From NCBI GenBank assembly GCA_023838465.1, contig JAIVEQ010000037.1:1-42295 (forward strand): a stretch of 42,295 nucleotides of DNA. The letters are read 5' to 3'. Of the stretch, positions 8,628-17,736 are shown in pieces. The number at the start of each line of letters is the position of its first letter. Positions within the stretch are counted from its first letter, which is position 1. The notes beneath the pieces are model-generated. The model was not told the origin of the DNA. It ran no database searches and saw only the letters and a program-made list of their open reading frames with translations. The position numbers were made by a program, and so were the translations under genes. This stretch comes from Candidatus Thiodiazotropha sp. GTDB taxonomy: Bacteria; Pseudomonadota; Gammaproteobacteria; Chromatiales; Chromatiaceae.

Positions 8628-9382
8628 TGCGTTGGTGGAGTTATCTGTTAATTGGATTGGGTGCTTATCTGCTATTTATGCTGATCGAGCTACCTGCGCA
8701 GCACGTCCTGGGCTGGATATCGAGCGAAACCAATAAGCTCCCTTTTTCGTTCTCGACAGTTACAGGCACCCTCAGAAAGGGAAAGGCGGAAGATGTCTCC
8801 TACCAGGGGATCCCATTGGGTGGCCTAAGATGGCGTTTCAAACCCAGTGATCTGCTCACAGGCAGTATCAGCTTCGACATAAAAATCCGCGATGAAGAGC
8901 AAAGCATCGATGGCCGCATTGCAAGGACTTTAGGTGGTGGCTATCAATTGGAGGCTATTAAAGGGCAGATTCTCGCGACTATCATTCCCAAAATACTGGA
9001 CTTAAGTCAGGTTGGAATTAATGGAAAAATAGATTTAGATCTCAACCATCTCACTATCGAAAATCAACGAATCATCTCAGCAGATGGGCAGATCAAATGG
9101 TTGAACCCGGCACTGGTTCAACCTTTTAAACTCAAACTGGGTAACCTTAATGCGGATTTAACAATGGATGAGCAAGACAATGTCAAGGTGAAAATCAAAG
9201 ACCTGGGAGGAGCAACTTCTGTGGATGGCGAACTCAGTCTCACAAGGGAAGGAAACTTCAACCTCAATGGCACCATCAAACCTGGTGCAGATGCTGATCC
9301 TGGTTTAAGCAGCGCACTAAAAGCGATTGCTAAGCCTCAAAAAGATGGTAGCTTTCTGCTCAGCTTTAGCGGAAACCTATAG
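8627..9382 (+). CDS. gspN: Type II secretion protein GspN
   Basis: Inner-membrane protein of the GspN family, present in some type II systems and dispensable in several of them. One N-terminal membrane helix (residues 4-20) precedes a beta-rich periplasmic domain with the family's G-T-L-R-K-G-K-A / G-G-L-R-W-R-F signature region (about residues 46-67). The ATG overlaps the gspM TGA. It is the last gene of the first block; 209 bases separate it from gspD. Confidence 0.88.
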   Translation: MRWWSYLLIGLGAYLLFMLIELPAQHVLGWISSETNKLPFSFSTVTGTLRKGKAEDVSYQGIPLGGLRWRFKPSDLLTGSISFDIKIRDEEQSIDGRIARTLGGGYQLEAIKGQILATIIPKILDLSQVGINGKIDLDLNHLTIENQRIISADGQIKWLNPALVQPFKLKLGNLNADLTMDEQDNVKVKIKDLGGATSVDGELSLTREGNFNLNGTIKPGADADPGLSSALKAIAKPQKDGSFLLSFSGNL

Positions 9383-9591
9383 GGAAGACAGGGGGATTTA
9401 GGACAACCATTAGCGTTAAGCCTAACCTGTATGCCAATGCCTTATCATCTGCTAATATATAATGCATTATATATTCAACATAAACCCATGATGAATAAAG
9501 ATTTTCACCATCAACTGCTTATCCAGCCTCAAATAATTCGCCACAGGGCACCCCAGATGCTGGAGAAGGCCTCGATGGAACCGATTTAAAA
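9383..9591 (+). promoter_or_regulatory. gspN-gspD spacer with a perfect 22-base palindrome
   Basis: The spacer holds a perfect palindrome at 9454-9475 with half-site AATATATAATG, and it contains TATAAT, so it could be a promoter -10 region, an operator, or both. No clear -35 hexamer lies 16-18 bases upstream. It splits the cluster into gspG-N and gspD-E-F blocks, so a secondary promoter for gspD is plausible. Confidence 0.5.
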
Positions 9592-11607
9592 ATGAGCAAC
9601 CTGGCAACCTTATTCATGGAAAGACAGCGCATACGCCTACGATATATTTCACGCCTGGCCATCATGCTGTGCACCGCCATTCTGCTAAACCTCACATGGA
9701 TGCAGCAGAGTTATGCGGAACAGATTACCCTCAACTTGAACAATGCCGATATCGAGGCCTTGATCAAGACGGTGTCGGAACACACGGGTAAGAATTTTGT
9801 GATCGATCCTCGGGTGAAGGGGAAGGTAACTGTCATTTCCGCCCACCCAATGGAGAGTGACGAGTTCTATCAAGTATTCCTTTCCATTCTGGAGGTACAC
9901 GGCTTTTCAACCATTCCCAGCGGGGATGTCATCAAGGTGGTACCTGATGTTAAAGCCAAACAAGGTGGTATTCCTACCATTGATGCCATCGGTCAGCTGC
10001 TAGGGGATCAAATCGTCACTCGTATCATTCAGGTCAAGAATGTCACCTCCGCACAGCTAGTGCCGATTCTACGACCCTTGATTCCACAGGAGGGTCACCT
10101 CGCCGCTTACCCGGACACCAATGTCCTGATCATCTCTGATCGCCGCCAGAATGTAGATCGACTGATGAAGATCATCAAACAGATCGATCAGGTCAGTAAC
10201 AGTTCCATAGAGGTGATCACCCTACAACACGCCTCAGCTGCTGAGGTGGTGCGAATCCTTAACGGCTTACAGGCTCCCGCTGTGAAGGGGAGAAAAACCG
10301 CAACCAAACTGGTTGCTGACGAACGCACCAATAGCATTCTGATCAGTGGCGATCCCACCGCACGGTTGCGCTCACGGGTGGTGATACAACACCTGGATAC
10401 CCCCTTTGACAACGAAGGAAACGCACAAGTCATCTACTTGAAATACGCCAATGCTGCGGACTTGGTAACGGTTCTGACCGGTGTTGGCGATAATTTGGAT
10501 GAAACCAAGCAGGCTGCAGGCACTGCGGCCAAAGGGAAACCCAAACTGCCGATCAATATCCAGGCTGATGAGGCCTCCAATGCGTTGATCATCACCGCTC
10601 CGCCAGATATTTTCCGCTCTCTGCAGGCGATTATCCGCAAGCTCGACATTCGTCGGGCACAAGTCCTGGTCGAGGCAGTCATTGCCGAGGTCTCCTATGA
10701 CAAAGCGAAAAAGCTTGGTGTTCAATGGATCATCGATGGAACGCCGGATGGCAGAGGCCCGGTGGGTATAATCAACCTGGGATCCCCTGCTATTAGTGAA
10801 GTAGCCACTGCCGCTGCAAGCGCTGCTAGCGGCCAAGGCAGCATTCCACTTGGGCCAGGCACATCTGTTGGGTTTGGCCGATTCAATAGCAATCGGATCA
10901 ATTTCGCCGCACTCATACAGGCCCTGGAAAGCGATACCACAACCAATATTCTCTCCACGCCCAGCATCACCACACTTGACAACCAGGAAGCCGAGATCGT
11001 CATCGGTCAGAATGTACCCTTTATTACCGGTTCATACAGCTCGACGGGGGGTACCAGCAATTCAGTGAATCCCTTCCAGACGGTACAACGGGAAGATGTC
11101 GGCCTGACCCTCAAGGTGAAGCCCCAAATCAACGAGGGCAACTCCATTAAACTGGAGATCGAGCAGGAGATCTCCAGTATCAACCAGACTGCCAGCACAG
11201 GCACCAGTGACATCGTCACCAATAAGCGCTCGATCAAGACCGTTGTCATGGTGGATGATGGCAATACTATCGTCCTTGGCGGCCTGATACAGGAGGACCT
11301 CCAACAGACCGAGGAAAAAGTGCCTTTATTAGGTGATATCCCCCTCCTGGGTGCCCTGTTTCGCGCCAATAGCACGACCAAAGTAAAACGCACGCTGATG
11401 CTCTTCCTGCGCCCGATTGTGATCAGGGATGCTGCTGTCAATACGCAGATTGCCGGCGACAAGTACAACTATTTCCGTGCTCAGCAACTCAAAATGAAAC
11501 AGGAAGGGATCGACTTGATGTCTGACGAGGAAACACCGCTACTCCCACCTCGCTTTGGCACTCTCGCCCCACCCTTTGACGATATCGAGCTGGAACCTGG
11601 ACAGTAA
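9592..11607 (+). CDS. gspD: Type II secretion outer-membrane secretin GspD
   Basis: Forms the multimeric outer-membrane channel of the type II system. A signal peptide ends near YAEQI at residues 42-45. The N0 domain follows (TLNLNNADIEALIKTVSEHT), then three N1-N3 repeats (about 115-350) and the secretin domain (about 370-610) with VPLLGDIPLLGALFR and LMLFLRPIVIRD. The ATG at 9592 is the first in frame; the ATG at 9616 or a later methionine before the signal helix is also possible. 671 residues is normal. No pilotin gene is evident in the window. Confidence 0.97.
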   Translation: MSNLATLFMERQRIRLRYISRLAIMLCTAILLNLTWMQQSYAEQITLNLNNADIEALIKTVSEHTGKNFVIDPRVKGKVTVISAHPMESDEFYQVFLSILEVHGFSTIPSGDVIKVVPDVKAKQGGIPTIDAIGQLLGDQIVTRIIQVKNVTSAQLVPILRPLIPQEGHLAAYPDTNVLIISDRRQNVDRLMKIIKQIDQVSNSSIEVITLQHASAAEVVRILNGLQAPAVKGRKTATKLVADERTNSILISGDPTARLRSRVVIQHLDTPFDNEGNAQVIYLKYANAADLVTVLTGVGDNLDETKQAAGTAAKGKPKLPINIQADEASNALIITAPPDIFRSLQAIIRKLDIRRAQVLVEAVIAEVSYDKAKKLGVQWIIDGTPDGRGPVGIINLGSPAISEVATAAASAASGQGSIPLGPGTSVGFGRFNSNRINFAALIQALESDTTTNILSTPSITTLDNQEAEIVIGQNVPFITGSYSSTGGTSNSVNPFQTVQREDVGLTLKVKPQINEGNSIKLEIEQEISSINQTASTGTSDIVTNKRSIKTVVMVDDGNTIVLGGLIQEDLQQTEEKVPLLGDIPLLGALFRANSTTKVKRTLMLFLRPIVIRDAAVNTQIAGDKYNYFRAQQLKMKQEGIDLMSDEETPLLPPRFGTLAPPFDDIELEPGQ

Positions 11608-11621
11608 CCGGAAGCGGGTAC

Positions 11622-13196
11622 ATGACTGAGAACTCCATTCACTCTTCACTAGCCACTGATGACACCTCAGCCACTGATGACACCTCATCGGAACGCTCCA
11701 TACTGACTGATCAGGATAAGCTTCCTGATCAGCTACCCTATGCCTATGCCCGTCGTCATGGGGTTGTCATCATCAAGGATGAAACCGAGCAAACGTTCCG
11801 ATTATTGCACAAACCCAGTGTCTCTCTCGCTGTACTGAGCGAGGTGCGCCGCCTGTTTGCTCAACCCCTGATCTACTCCCAGGTCGATCAGGAGACCCTG
11901 GAAAAACAGCTCACATTGATCTACGAGACAGGCTCAAAACAGTCCAGTCAGATCATGGAGACCATGGGTGACGATATCGATCTCGATCATGCCGCCCGCG
12001 CCCTGAATCAACCTGAGGACCTGCTCGAAAGTGATGATGACGCTCCCATCATTCGACTGATCAATGCGCTGTTCACCGAAGCAATCAAGGAGCAGGCATC
12101 TGACATCCATATCGAGCCTTATGAAAAGCGGCTGGTGGTGCGTTTTCGTGTGGATGGCCTGTTGCGCGAAGTCCTTGCTCCTCCACGTACCGTGGCGCCA
12201 TTTCTGGCCTCACGTATCAAGGTCATGGCCCATATGGATATCGCTGAAAAACGCGTCCCCCAGGATGGCCGTATCTCACTGAAAGTAGGTAACCGTCCGG
12301 TGGATGTGCGGGTCTCCACCCTACCCTCGAGTTATGGTGAACGGGTCGTATTGCGGTTGCTCGACAAGCAGGCAGGTCGACTTGATCTGGAGCAGCTTGG
12401 CATGTCCAAGGAGCTGCTTGTACAGGTCGATCCGGGTGTCATCAAACGCCCCCACGGCCTCTTTCTGGTCACCGGTCCAACCGGTTCCGGTAAAACAACA
12501 ACCTTATACGCAGCACTGAGCCGACTGAATACCCAGAGCCGGAATATCGTTACCGTTGAAGACCCTATTGAGTACTACCTTGACGGTATCGGCCAGACCC
12601 AGGTCAACAACAAGGTTGATCTGACATTTGCCCGTGGCTTGCGGGCCATTCTGCGCCAAGACCCGGATGTGGTGATGGTGGGTGAGATCCGTGACCTTGA
12701 AACGGCACAGATTGCGGTACAAGCCAGTTTGACCGGCCATCTGGTTATGTCGAGCCTGCATACCAATACCGCCATCGGCAGCATTACGCGTCTTCGCGAT
12801 ATGGGCGTAGAGTCGTTCCTGCTTTCGTCGAGTCTGATCGGTGTACTTGCACAACGCCTGGTACGTACACTTTGCCCCCATTGTAAGGCCCCCTATACAG
12901 CCAGTGAGGAGGAGAAAGCACTGCTGGAACTCCCTTCTTCAGGTGAGGTGACACTCTATTCATCCGTTGGTTGTGAAAAATGCCATACCCACGGCTACCA
13001 GGGCCGAACAGGTATCTACGAGTTAATCGCCATCGATGAGACCTTACGCAATCTTATTCACAAAGGTAGTGGTGAGATCGAAATGCTGGAACATGCCAGA
13101 CATTACAGTGACAGCATTCGCCAGGACGGTATGAGACGGGTTCTCAAAGGCGATACAACCATCGACGAAATCATTCGTGTGACCCAAGAGGATTAA
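11622..13196 (+). CDS. gspE: Type II secretion ATPase GspE
   Basis: Cytoplasmic AAA+ ATPase that powers pseudopilus assembly. It has an N-terminal GspE domain, Walker A GPTGSGKTT (about 285-293), an Asp box (VTVEDPIEY), Walker B (DPDVVMVGEIRD near 347), a His box (SLHTNTA) and a zinc-binding tetracysteine element (CPHC near 418, CEKC near 448-451). The extreme N-terminus has an 18-bp perfect tandem duplication (11652-11687) that encodes ATDDTS twice. It starts 14 bases after gspD. Confidence 0.97.
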   Translation: MTENSIHSSLATDDTSATDDTSSERSILTDQDKLPDQLPYAYARRHGVVIIKDETEQTFRLLHKPSVSLAVLSEVRRLFAQPLIYSQVDQETLEKQLTLIYETGSKQSSQIMETMGDDIDLDHAARALNQPEDLLESDDDAPIIRLINALFTEAIKEQASDIHIEPYEKRLVVRFRVDGLLREVLAPPRTVAPFLASRIKVMAHMDIAEKRVPQDGRISLKVGNRPVDVRVSTLPSSYGERVVLRLLDKQAGRLDLEQLGMSKELLVQVDPGVIKRPHGLFLVTGPTGSGKTTTLYAALSRLNTQSRNIVTVEDPIEYYLDGIGQTQVNNKVDLTFARGLRAILRQDPDVVMVGEIRDLETAQIAVQASLTGHLVMSSLHTNTAIGSITRLRDMGVESFLLSSSLIGVLAQRLVRTLCPHCKAPYTASEEEKALLELPSSGEVTLYSSVGCEKCHTHGYQGRTGIYELIAIDETLRNLIHKGSGEIEMLEHARHYSDSIRQDGMRRVLKGDTTIDEIIRVTQED

Positions 13197-13202
13197 TCAG
13201 TC

Positions 13203-14414
13203 TTGGACGCCTTTGAATACGTAGCACTTGATCCTACGGGAAAAGAGCGACGCGGTGTGCTTGAGGGTGACAGTCCCAGACAGGTCCGCCAGCAACTGAG
13301 GGAATCAGGGCTCACTCCGCTGACGATAGACGCTGCCAGCGGGGCGACGATAGAGAGAAAAAGCGCCCTGTTTCAACGTCGCATCAACGCCATGGAGTTG
13401 GCATTGATTACCCGCCAGATGGCAACCCTGTTGCGTGCCGGTTTACCCCTGGAACATGTCCTCAAGACGACGGCGCAACAGTCTGACAAGCGCCATGTAG
13501 AGCGTACCCTGCTGGCTGTCCGGGCAAAGGTCCTGGAGGGTCGCACCCTGGCTGACGGACTGAGTGAATTTCCAAAGACCTTTCCGGAGCTCTATATACA
13601 AACCGTCTCCTCAGGTGAGGAATCGGGTCACCTAGAGATTGTACTCGAGCGTTTGGCAGACTACACAGAACAGCGCCAGCAGATGCGCCAGAAGACCATC
13701 TTTGCCCTCTTCTACCCTGCATTACTGACGATTGTCTCCCTGCTCATCGTCGGTGGGCTATTGACCTACATCGTACCTCAGGTCACCCGGGTGTTTGAGA
13801 ACATGTCAGCAGAACTACCCTGGATCACACGAGCACTGATGGCGACCAGTGACACCTTTCGTGCTTACGGCATTCCCATCTTTTTCATTCTGCTGCTGGG
13901 CGGACTGTACTTTAGCTATCTGTTGAGAAAACCCGGACCGAAACGCTGGTGGCATCGAACCTTGTTGCGTATTCCTCTGGTTGGCCGCCTGGTACGTACA
14001 TCCAATGCAGCCCGCTTTTCCAGAACCCTTAGTATCATGGCCGCCAGCAGCGTACCGATTCTTGACTCGATGCGCATTGCTTCCCAGGTATTGACCAACC
14101 TGCCCATGCGCAGTGCCGTAGAAGAGGCCGCCTTGCGGGTTCGTGAAGGCACCAGCCTGTATCGGGCCCTGGAAAAGACCGGTTATTTCCCTCCCATGAC
14201 CCTCAGCCTGCTTGCCAGTGGTGAAGCGAGTGGTAATCTGGAGGGTATGCTAGAGCGTTCAGCAGATATCCAGGAACGGGAAATTGAAACCCTGGTCTCT
14301 ACAATTCAAGGACTGTTTGAACCGATCCTGATCCTAATTATGGGCGGCATCGTGCTAGTGATTGTGCTAGCCATACTGCTACCTATCTTCGATCTAAATC
14401 AACTGGTAGGCTGA
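13203..14414 (+). CDS. gspF: Type II secretion inner-membrane platform protein GspF
   Basis: Polytopic platform protein with two GspF repeats. The first is at about residues 65-190 with MATLLRAGLPLEHVL and a membrane helix at ~170-192; the second is at about 270-395 with the last helix ILILIMGGIVLVIVLAILLP. The start appears to be TTG at 13203 (encoding MDAFEYVALD, the family's usual N-terminus); no ATG in frame fits as well. It is preceded by a 6-base gap after gspE. Confidence 0.96.
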   Translation: MDAFEYVALDPTGKERRGVLEGDSPRQVRQQLRESGLTPLTIDAASGATIERKSALFQRRINAMELALITRQMATLLRAGLPLEHVLKTTAQQSDKRHVERTLLAVRAKVLEGRTLADGLSEFPKTFPELYIQTVSSGEESGHLEIVLERLADYTEQRQQMRQKTIFALFYPALLTIVSLLIVGGLLTYIVPQVTRVFENMSAELPWITRALMATSDTFRAYGIPIFFILLLGGLYFSYLLRKPGPKRWWHRTLLRIPLVGRLVRTSNAARFSRTLSIMAASSVPILDSMRIASQVLTNLPMRSAVEEAALRVREGTSLYRALEKTGYFPPMTLSLLASGEASGNLEGMLERSADIQEREIETLVSTIQGLFEPILILIMGGIVLVIVLAILLPIFDLNQLVG

Positions 14415-14418
14415 CCTT

Positions 14419-14769
14419 ATGCAAACCATCTCCCACCTGAAACCACTCTTTTTACTACTCAGCCTGCTATCAGGCCTTGTTGTATTGAGTGGCTGCTCTA
14501 CCACACCTGACGATAAGGGGGAAAAAGACTCAGCCACCATACTCCAGGAGGCACACAGAGCTTACAACATAAAGGCCTATAAAAAAGTCTTTGAACTGAT
14601 CTTTCCACTCGCCTCCGCTGGCAATGACAGAGCAGAATATGCCTTGGGTTACCTTTACTATTACGGCCTGGGCATAGAGAAAAATGATCGCCAGGCCATG
14701 CATTGGATACAGCGTGCTGCCGCGCAGGGAAACAGAAAAGCACAGAAGGCATTGATCCCTAACAACTAA
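14419..14769 (+). CDS. Small Sel1-repeat lipoprotein
   Basis: 116-residue protein with a lipoprotein signal: hydrophobic helix LFLLLSLLSGLVVL followed by the lipobox LSGC (cysteine at residue 26). The mature part has Sel1-type TPR repeats (AEYALGYLYYYGLGIEKNDRQAMHWIQRAA). It starts 4 bases after gspF, so it is the last gene of the gsp transcript. Sel1 lipoproteins often act as scaffolds; a pilotin-like or accessory role for the secretin is conceivable from position only. Confidence 0.85.
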   Translation: MQTISHLKPLFLLLSLLSGLVVLSGCSTTPDDKGEKDSATILQEAHRAYNIKAYKKVFELIFPLASAGNDRAEYALGYLYYYGLGIEKNDRQAMHWIQRAAAQGNRKAQKALIPNN

Positions 14770-14821
14770 CTATTTCACTCTCACGCTGTAGCGTTGAGAA
14801 CGGTGCAATGATCGGCAGCTT

Positions 14822-14854
14822 AGTACTCCGTCAACGTGATATTGATGGAGTACT
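14822..14854 (+). repeat. 33-base hairpin after the gsp cluster (copy 2)
   Basis: AGTACTCCGTCAA pairs with TTGATGGAGTACT (13 bp with one G-T wobble) around the loop CGTGATA. The 3' arm is identical to that of the copy at 5186-5218; the differences in the 5' arm keep pairing through wobble or compensating bases. No T-run follows, so it is not a classical terminator. It lies between the plus-strand lipoprotein gene and the convergent hemN. Confidence 0.7.
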
Positions 14855-14893
14855 CGCCTCTCTCTATCAACCGCTTGATCAGAGAAGAATCCA

Positions 14894-16279
14894 CTAAATC
14901 ACCTTCGAAAAACTACCTTGTGAGGCCTTGCTGTTCAGGTAGGCGTCAAATTGCATACAGATATTCCTGATCAACAGACGTCCTCTTGGCAATACCTTAA
15001 TCTCACTATCGCTTATTGATATCAGTCCATCTGACGCCATCTCATACAGGCGTTGAAGCTCAACGGAAAAGTAATCCTTAAACACCACTCCCCAGCTTTT
15101 TTCCACATCGGGGATGGCGAGAGAGAAGTTACAAATCAGCCGGGTGATCACATCACGACGTATCAAATCATCACGGGTGAGTTCAACACCTCTGAAAACG
15201 GCCAATCTGCCACTGTCAATGCGTTTGTAATATTCATTAAGACTACGCATATTTTGCGCATAGCTCGGTCCGACCATACCGATCGAAGTCGCGCCTAGAC
15301 CGATCAAATCGCAATCAGCATGTGTTGAATACCCCTGAAAGTTGCGATAGAGCGTGCCATTTTCCTGAGCCAGTACCAGCTCATCATTCGGCTTGGCAAA
15401 ATGATCCATACCGACATAGACATAACCAGCGGCCGATAGCTTCTCTATGGTCATCTGCAGGATATCCAGTTTCTCCTGAGGTGGAGGCAACTCCTCTTCA
15501 TTGATACGCCGCTGTGGCTTGAATCGCTCCGGCAGGTGAGCATAGTTGAACACCGAGAGTCGGTCTGGATCGACTTCCAGGATCTGATCCAAAGTATTTG
15601 AGAAGCTTTCCATGCTCTGGAAGGGCAGCCCGTAGATGAGATCGATGCTGATTGAGCGAAAACCTTCATCCCTGGCGGACTGCAATACAGTCAGGGTTTC
15701 ATCCTTGCTTTGGATGCGGTTGACCGCTTTCTGAACCTTTGCTTCAAAATCCTGCACACCCAGGCTCATGCGATTGAAACCCAACTCCCTGAGTAGTTTG
15801 ATGGTATCGCCTTTCGCCTCTCTGGGATCAATCTCTATGGAGTACTCACCGCTATCATCGTCCAGCAAGGTGAACATTTTGCGTGTCTGGGAAACCAGTT
15901 CACGCATTTCGTCATGACTGATAAAGGTCGGCGTACCACCGCCCCAATGGAGCTGGGTAACAACTCTTGAAGAATCAAAGAGTTCAGACTGCATGCGGAG
16001 TTCTTCATAAACGCGTGCAAGGTAACCTGCTGCCATGCTGCGATCTTTGGTCGCCACCTTATTGCACGCACAGTAGAAACAAACCGTGTCGCAAAACGGG
16101 ATATGAAAATAGAGGGAGAGTGGCTGGCCAGTTTCGTTACTCTGGGTAGCGACTCGCCGGTATTCAGCTTCATCAAAACCGTCATGAAACTGAACAGCCG
16201 TAGGATAGGATGTATAACGCGGGCCACTCTGATCATATTTGGCTATCAGCGCTAGGTCGAATTGTGTCGAATGATCCAT
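14894..16279 (-). CDS. hemN: Oxygen-independent coproporphyrinogen III oxidase HemN
   Basis: Radical SAM enzyme that decarboxylates coproporphyrinogen III to protoporphyrinogen IX without oxygen. The cluster-binding cysteines are C63, C67, C70 and C72 (CDTVCFYCAC). The SAM-binding GGGTPT follows near residue 112, with IEIDPREA near 150 and a HemN C-terminal domain. The N-terminus YDQSGPRYTSYPTAVQF is the true HemN signature rather than that of HemW-like paralogs. 461 residues is usual. I see no clear FNR box in the short upstream gap. Confidence 0.96.
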   Translation of the reverse strand: MDHSTQFDLALIAKYDQSGPRYTSYPTAVQFHDGFDEAEYRRVATQSNETGQPLSLYFHIPFCDTVCFYCACNKVATKDRSMAAGYLARVYEELRMQSELFDSSRVVTQLHWGGGTPTFISHDEMRELVSQTRKMFTLLDDDSGEYSIEIDPREAKGDTIKLLRELGFNRMSLGVQDFEAKVQKAVNRIQSKDETLTVLQSARDEGFRSISIDLIYGLPFQSMESFSNTLDQILEVDPDRLSVFNYAHLPERFKPQRRINEEELPPPQEKLDILQMTIEKLSAAGYVYVGMDHFAKPNDELVLAQENGTLYRNFQGYSTHADCDLIGLGATSIGMVGPSYAQNMRSLNEYYKRIDSGRLAVFRGVELTRDDLIRRDVITRLICNFSLAIPDVEKSWGVVFKDYFSVELQRLYEMASDGLISISDSEIKVLPRGRLLIRNICMQFDAYLNSKASQGSFSKVI

Positions 16280-16335
16280 TTGTCAGTCTCTCTTAAATTC
16301 TTTCATTTACAAAAGGTTACTAACAAGATTACTGG

Positions 16336-16653
16336 TTAGTCCACATCTACATCTATACCCTTACGATGCGTCTCGTTGATCTGACGAAGCAGGATGGCAA
16401 AGGGTATCTCATCATCATGGCGATTCACCAGCCCCATGAATGAGAGGTCTTCGCGATCGAAATGGTACTCACCCTCTACCATCGATTGATAGAGTGACTT
16501 TATGCCCTGCTCTAACGGTTCAAGAAACCCAGGATAACGACCCAGCTCATCCATCTGAAAATCGTAGCAGTCTCTTAGATCATCTACCTCAAAGGCGGCC
16601 TGTTTAACCCACTCGACATACTCTTCTGCACTGCGTGCACGTTGTAAACTCAT
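16336..16653 (-). CDS. Small conserved-looking protein of unknown function
   Basis: 105-residue acidic, soluble protein, no signal peptide or membrane segment. The sequence is predicted to be mostly helical (SAEEYVEWVKQAAFEVDD, LEPLEQGIKSLYQSM). I do not recognise the family. It lies between hemN and prmB on the same strand, 56 bases from hemN, and may share their transcript. The start ATG has AGAGA upstream. Confidence 0.75.
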   Translation of the reverse strand: MSLQRARSAEEYVEWVKQAAFEVDDLRDCYDFQMDELGRYPGFLEPLEQGIKSLYQSMVEGEYHFDREDLSFMGLVNRHDDEIPFAILLRQINETHRKGIDVDVD

Positions 16654-16677
16654 CGGATCTCTCTAGTCTCTCTCGAA

Positions 16678-16709
16678 CTGACATCTGAACTCGTGGGTTC
16701 AGGTGTCAG
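16678..16709 (-). other. Intercistronic hairpin after prmB
   Basis: CTGACATCTGAAC (16678-16690) pairs with GTTCAGGTGTCAG (16697-16709), 13 bp with one wobble and a 6-base loop, just after the prmB stop. No T-run follows on the minus strand, so it may protect or separate messages rather than terminate strongly. Confidence 0.55.
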
Positions 16710-16710
16710 A

Positions 16711-17607
16711 TTAGTGAATGATATTTGTGTATTTTGCCAGATCTTGGGCAGTTAGCAGAAATACCCCCTCACCCCCACGCTCAAAGTCAAGCCAGATAAA
16801 GGGTATATCGGGATATCGTTCCGCCAACATCTCTGCACTATTTCCGACCTCGACAATCAATACGCCCTGTGGAGTTAGATAGTCTTTAGCCTGCTTCAAT
16901 ATTCTTTGGACAATTTCCAGCCCATCATCATTCGCTTTCAGCGCTAAAACAGGTTCATGTTTGTATTCTTCGGGTAATCCTGCCATCTCGGCACTACCGA
17001 CATAGGGAGGATTAGAAAGAATCAACTCATATTTTTTGGTTGGCATGCCATCAAACAGGTCGGATTGGCAAACAGTCACCCTCTCCTCCAAACCATGCTC
17101 AGACACATTCTTCCGAGCAACTTGTAACGCATCAGAGGAGATATCGACTAAATCGACCTGACTCTCTGGAAGATAGGCTGCTGCTGCGATGCCAATACAG
17201 CCGCTACCGCAACAGAGATCGAGAACATGAGTGACTCCCAGTGGGTCTACCCAGGGCGAAAACTCCTTTTCAATCAATTCCGCAATGGGTGAGCGAGGAA
17301 TCAACACTTGCTCATTAACATGAAAGCGCATACCCGCAAACCAGGCTTCACCCATTAGATACGCTAGCGGTATACGTTTCTCAATACGGCGCTGAATCAG
17401 ATCAAAGACCCGATTTCGCTCTTCAGTAGTGAGTCGCGTGCTAAACCAACTTGACGGTAGATCGGGTGGGAGATAGAGCGCTTGCAGCACCAAAGCTGCA
17501 GCCTCATCCAGCGCATTATCTGTTCCGTGGCCAAAAAACAACTTCGCCTCGGTGAATCGACTGGCGCCCCAACGGATAAAATCTTGAATGGATTTAAGTG
17601 ACTGCAC
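16711..17607 (-). CDS. prmB: Ribosomal protein L3 glutamine methyltransferase PrmB
   Basis: SAM-dependent N5-glutamine methyltransferase acting on ribosomal protein L3. The PrmB-like N-terminal helical domain (about 1-90) leads to RIPLAYLMGEAWFAG and VLIPRSPIAELIE, the PrmB form of the HemK family motif. Then come the SAM-binding motif DLCCGSGCIGIA (about 129-140) and the catalytic NPPY (near 199). 298 residues fits PrmB. PrmC is the main alternative, but RSPIAELIE favours PrmB. Confidence 0.93.
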   Translation of the reverse strand: MQSLKSIQDFIRWGASRFTEAKLFFGHGTDNALDEAAALVLQALYLPPDLPSSWFSTRLTTEERNRVFDLIQRRIEKRIPLAYLMGEAWFAGMRFHVNEQVLIPRSPIAELIEKEFSPWVDPLGVTHVLDLCCGSGCIGIAAAAYLPESQVDLVDISSDALQVARKNVSEHGLEERVTVCQSDLFDGMPTKKYELILSNPPYVGSAEMAGLPEEYKHEPVLALKANDDGLEIVQRILKQAKDYLTPQGVLIVEVGNSAEMLAERYPDIPFIWLDFERGGEGVFLLTAQDLAKYTNIIH

Positions 17608-17679
17608 AAGAATGACTGGCTGATCAAACGGTCAATGATAGCCGATTTACCAATCCAGTCATAATTAGAGCGCAAACAG

Positions 17680-17713
17680 GACGGGGTGGTGGCGCATAGG
17701 CCATCACCCCGTC
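17680..17713 (-). terminator. Strong hairpin downstream of iscR
   Basis: Fourteen base pairs (17680-17693 with 17700-17713, one G-T wobble) around the loop GCATAG, located 23 bases after the iscR stop. The following T content is poor on both strands, so it is a probable but not textbook terminator between iscR and prmB. Confidence 0.55.
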
Positions 17714-17736
17714 ATTGAATATAGTGTTGGCAAAGA

